A stretch of 64,000 bases of DNA from Diabrotica undecimpunctata (Eukaryota > Arthropoda > Insecta > Coleoptera > Chrysomelidae). Below the pieces are notes generated by a model that saw only the letters and a list, made by a program, of their open reading frames with translations, did not search any database and had not been told where the DNA came from. This document shows, in pieces, positions 63,636 through 64,000 of this stretch (the stretch's first letter is position 1; each line of letters opens with the position of its first letter). The position numbers and the translations under genes are program-made. The stretch lies in contig NC_092804.1 in the NCBI RefSeq assembly GCF_040954645.1, positions 42,747,753 to 42,811,752 on the forward strand, written 5' to 3'.

Positions 63636-64000
63636 GGTGAAAATATAAATAACTTCCGTTATGCTGACGATACAGTCATTATCGCTGAAAGTGAGACAGA
63701 CCTGCAGACGTTACTAAACACAATTTGTGATACTGGGGAACAGTTTGATTTAACAATAAACATAAAGTAAAAAAAACCATGGTTATCAGTAAGAGGGGCA
63801 AAGTCATTACAAGGATCCAGATCAAAAATGAAGATATTGAGCAAGTGGACAAAGCGAAATACTTATTAGTCTGGATTACGGAAGATCTGAATCCGAAATC
63901 AGAAATTCGCTCAAAAATAGAGCAGTCAAGAACAGCCTTTTTGAAGATGAGGAAATTTCTGAGTAACCAAAGACTCAATCTGCAAATCCGATATCGGATG
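63636..64000 (+). pseudogene. RTE-like reverse transcriptase, cut by window end
   Basis: The frame begins ENINNFRYADDTVIIAESET (catalytic YADD intact), DLQTLLNTICDTGEQFDLTI, a stop near 63769, KKTMVISKRGKVITRIQIKN, VDKAKYLLVWITEDLNPKSE and IRSKIEQSRTAFLKMRKFLS. It is 5' truncated immediately before YADD and continues beyond the window. Confidence 0.8.

Overview
This is a strongly AT-rich, intron-containing, repeat-saturated animal sequence. The transposon families (DD41D mariner-like, Jockey-like, RTE, Penelope-like, piggyBac-like, pogo-like, DUF4371 hAT) and one takeout/JHBP gene, a protein family confined to insects and their close relatives, point to an insect with a large genome. A beetle is likely, but that last step is inference. 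There is no bacterial, organellar or rRNA signal and no CRISPR array.

Only one convincing host gene is present. A takeout/juvenile-hormone-binding-protein (JHBP) family gene on the + strand runs from 30643 to 61222 in six short coding exons (30643-30712, 50492-50584, 51464-51602, 53539-53672, 56818-56976, 61074-61222). The exons join with GT-AG junctions and compatible phases into a 247-residue secreted protein. Its introns, especially the 19.8 kb intron 1, are built almost entirely of transposons. A second, weak candidate is a terminal exon on the - strand at 19710-19769.

Layout. 1-3.7 kb: a DD41D mariner-like element nested inside the RNase H domain of an older non-LTR element, then several non-LTR 3' tails. 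4.8-13.5 kb: several Jockey-like copies (ORF1 with zinc knuckles, endonuclease, RT), all broken. 13.8-18.4 kb: RTE RT fragment and a decayed DUF4371-type hAT transposase carrying a 321-bp palindrome; the right arm of that palindrome contains a hammerhead ribozyme consensus. 20.3-20.8 kb: an inverted Penelope-type terminal repeat. 23-30 kb: mariner-like remnants, RTE tails, a decayed PIN-like nuclease pseudogene and Penelope-like (PLE) remnants. 30.6-61.2 kb: takeout gene, whose introns hold several RTE copies, four PLE copies, a CR1-like RT, a Tc1 element, a foldback insertion, a MITE, a DUF4371 fragment and a nearly complete piggyBac-like element. 61.5-64 kb: a pogo-like pseudogene, a non-LTR tail and an RTE RT that runs out of the window.

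Two themes recur. PLE remnants carry hammerhead-like motifs (CTGATGA, hairpin, GAAA). Long (TA)n arrays sit exactly at the ends of PLE and RTE copies, which suggests that (TA)n is either an insertion target or a product of the insertion process. The mobile elements do not cooperate with the host gene in any visible way; they have expanded its introns.
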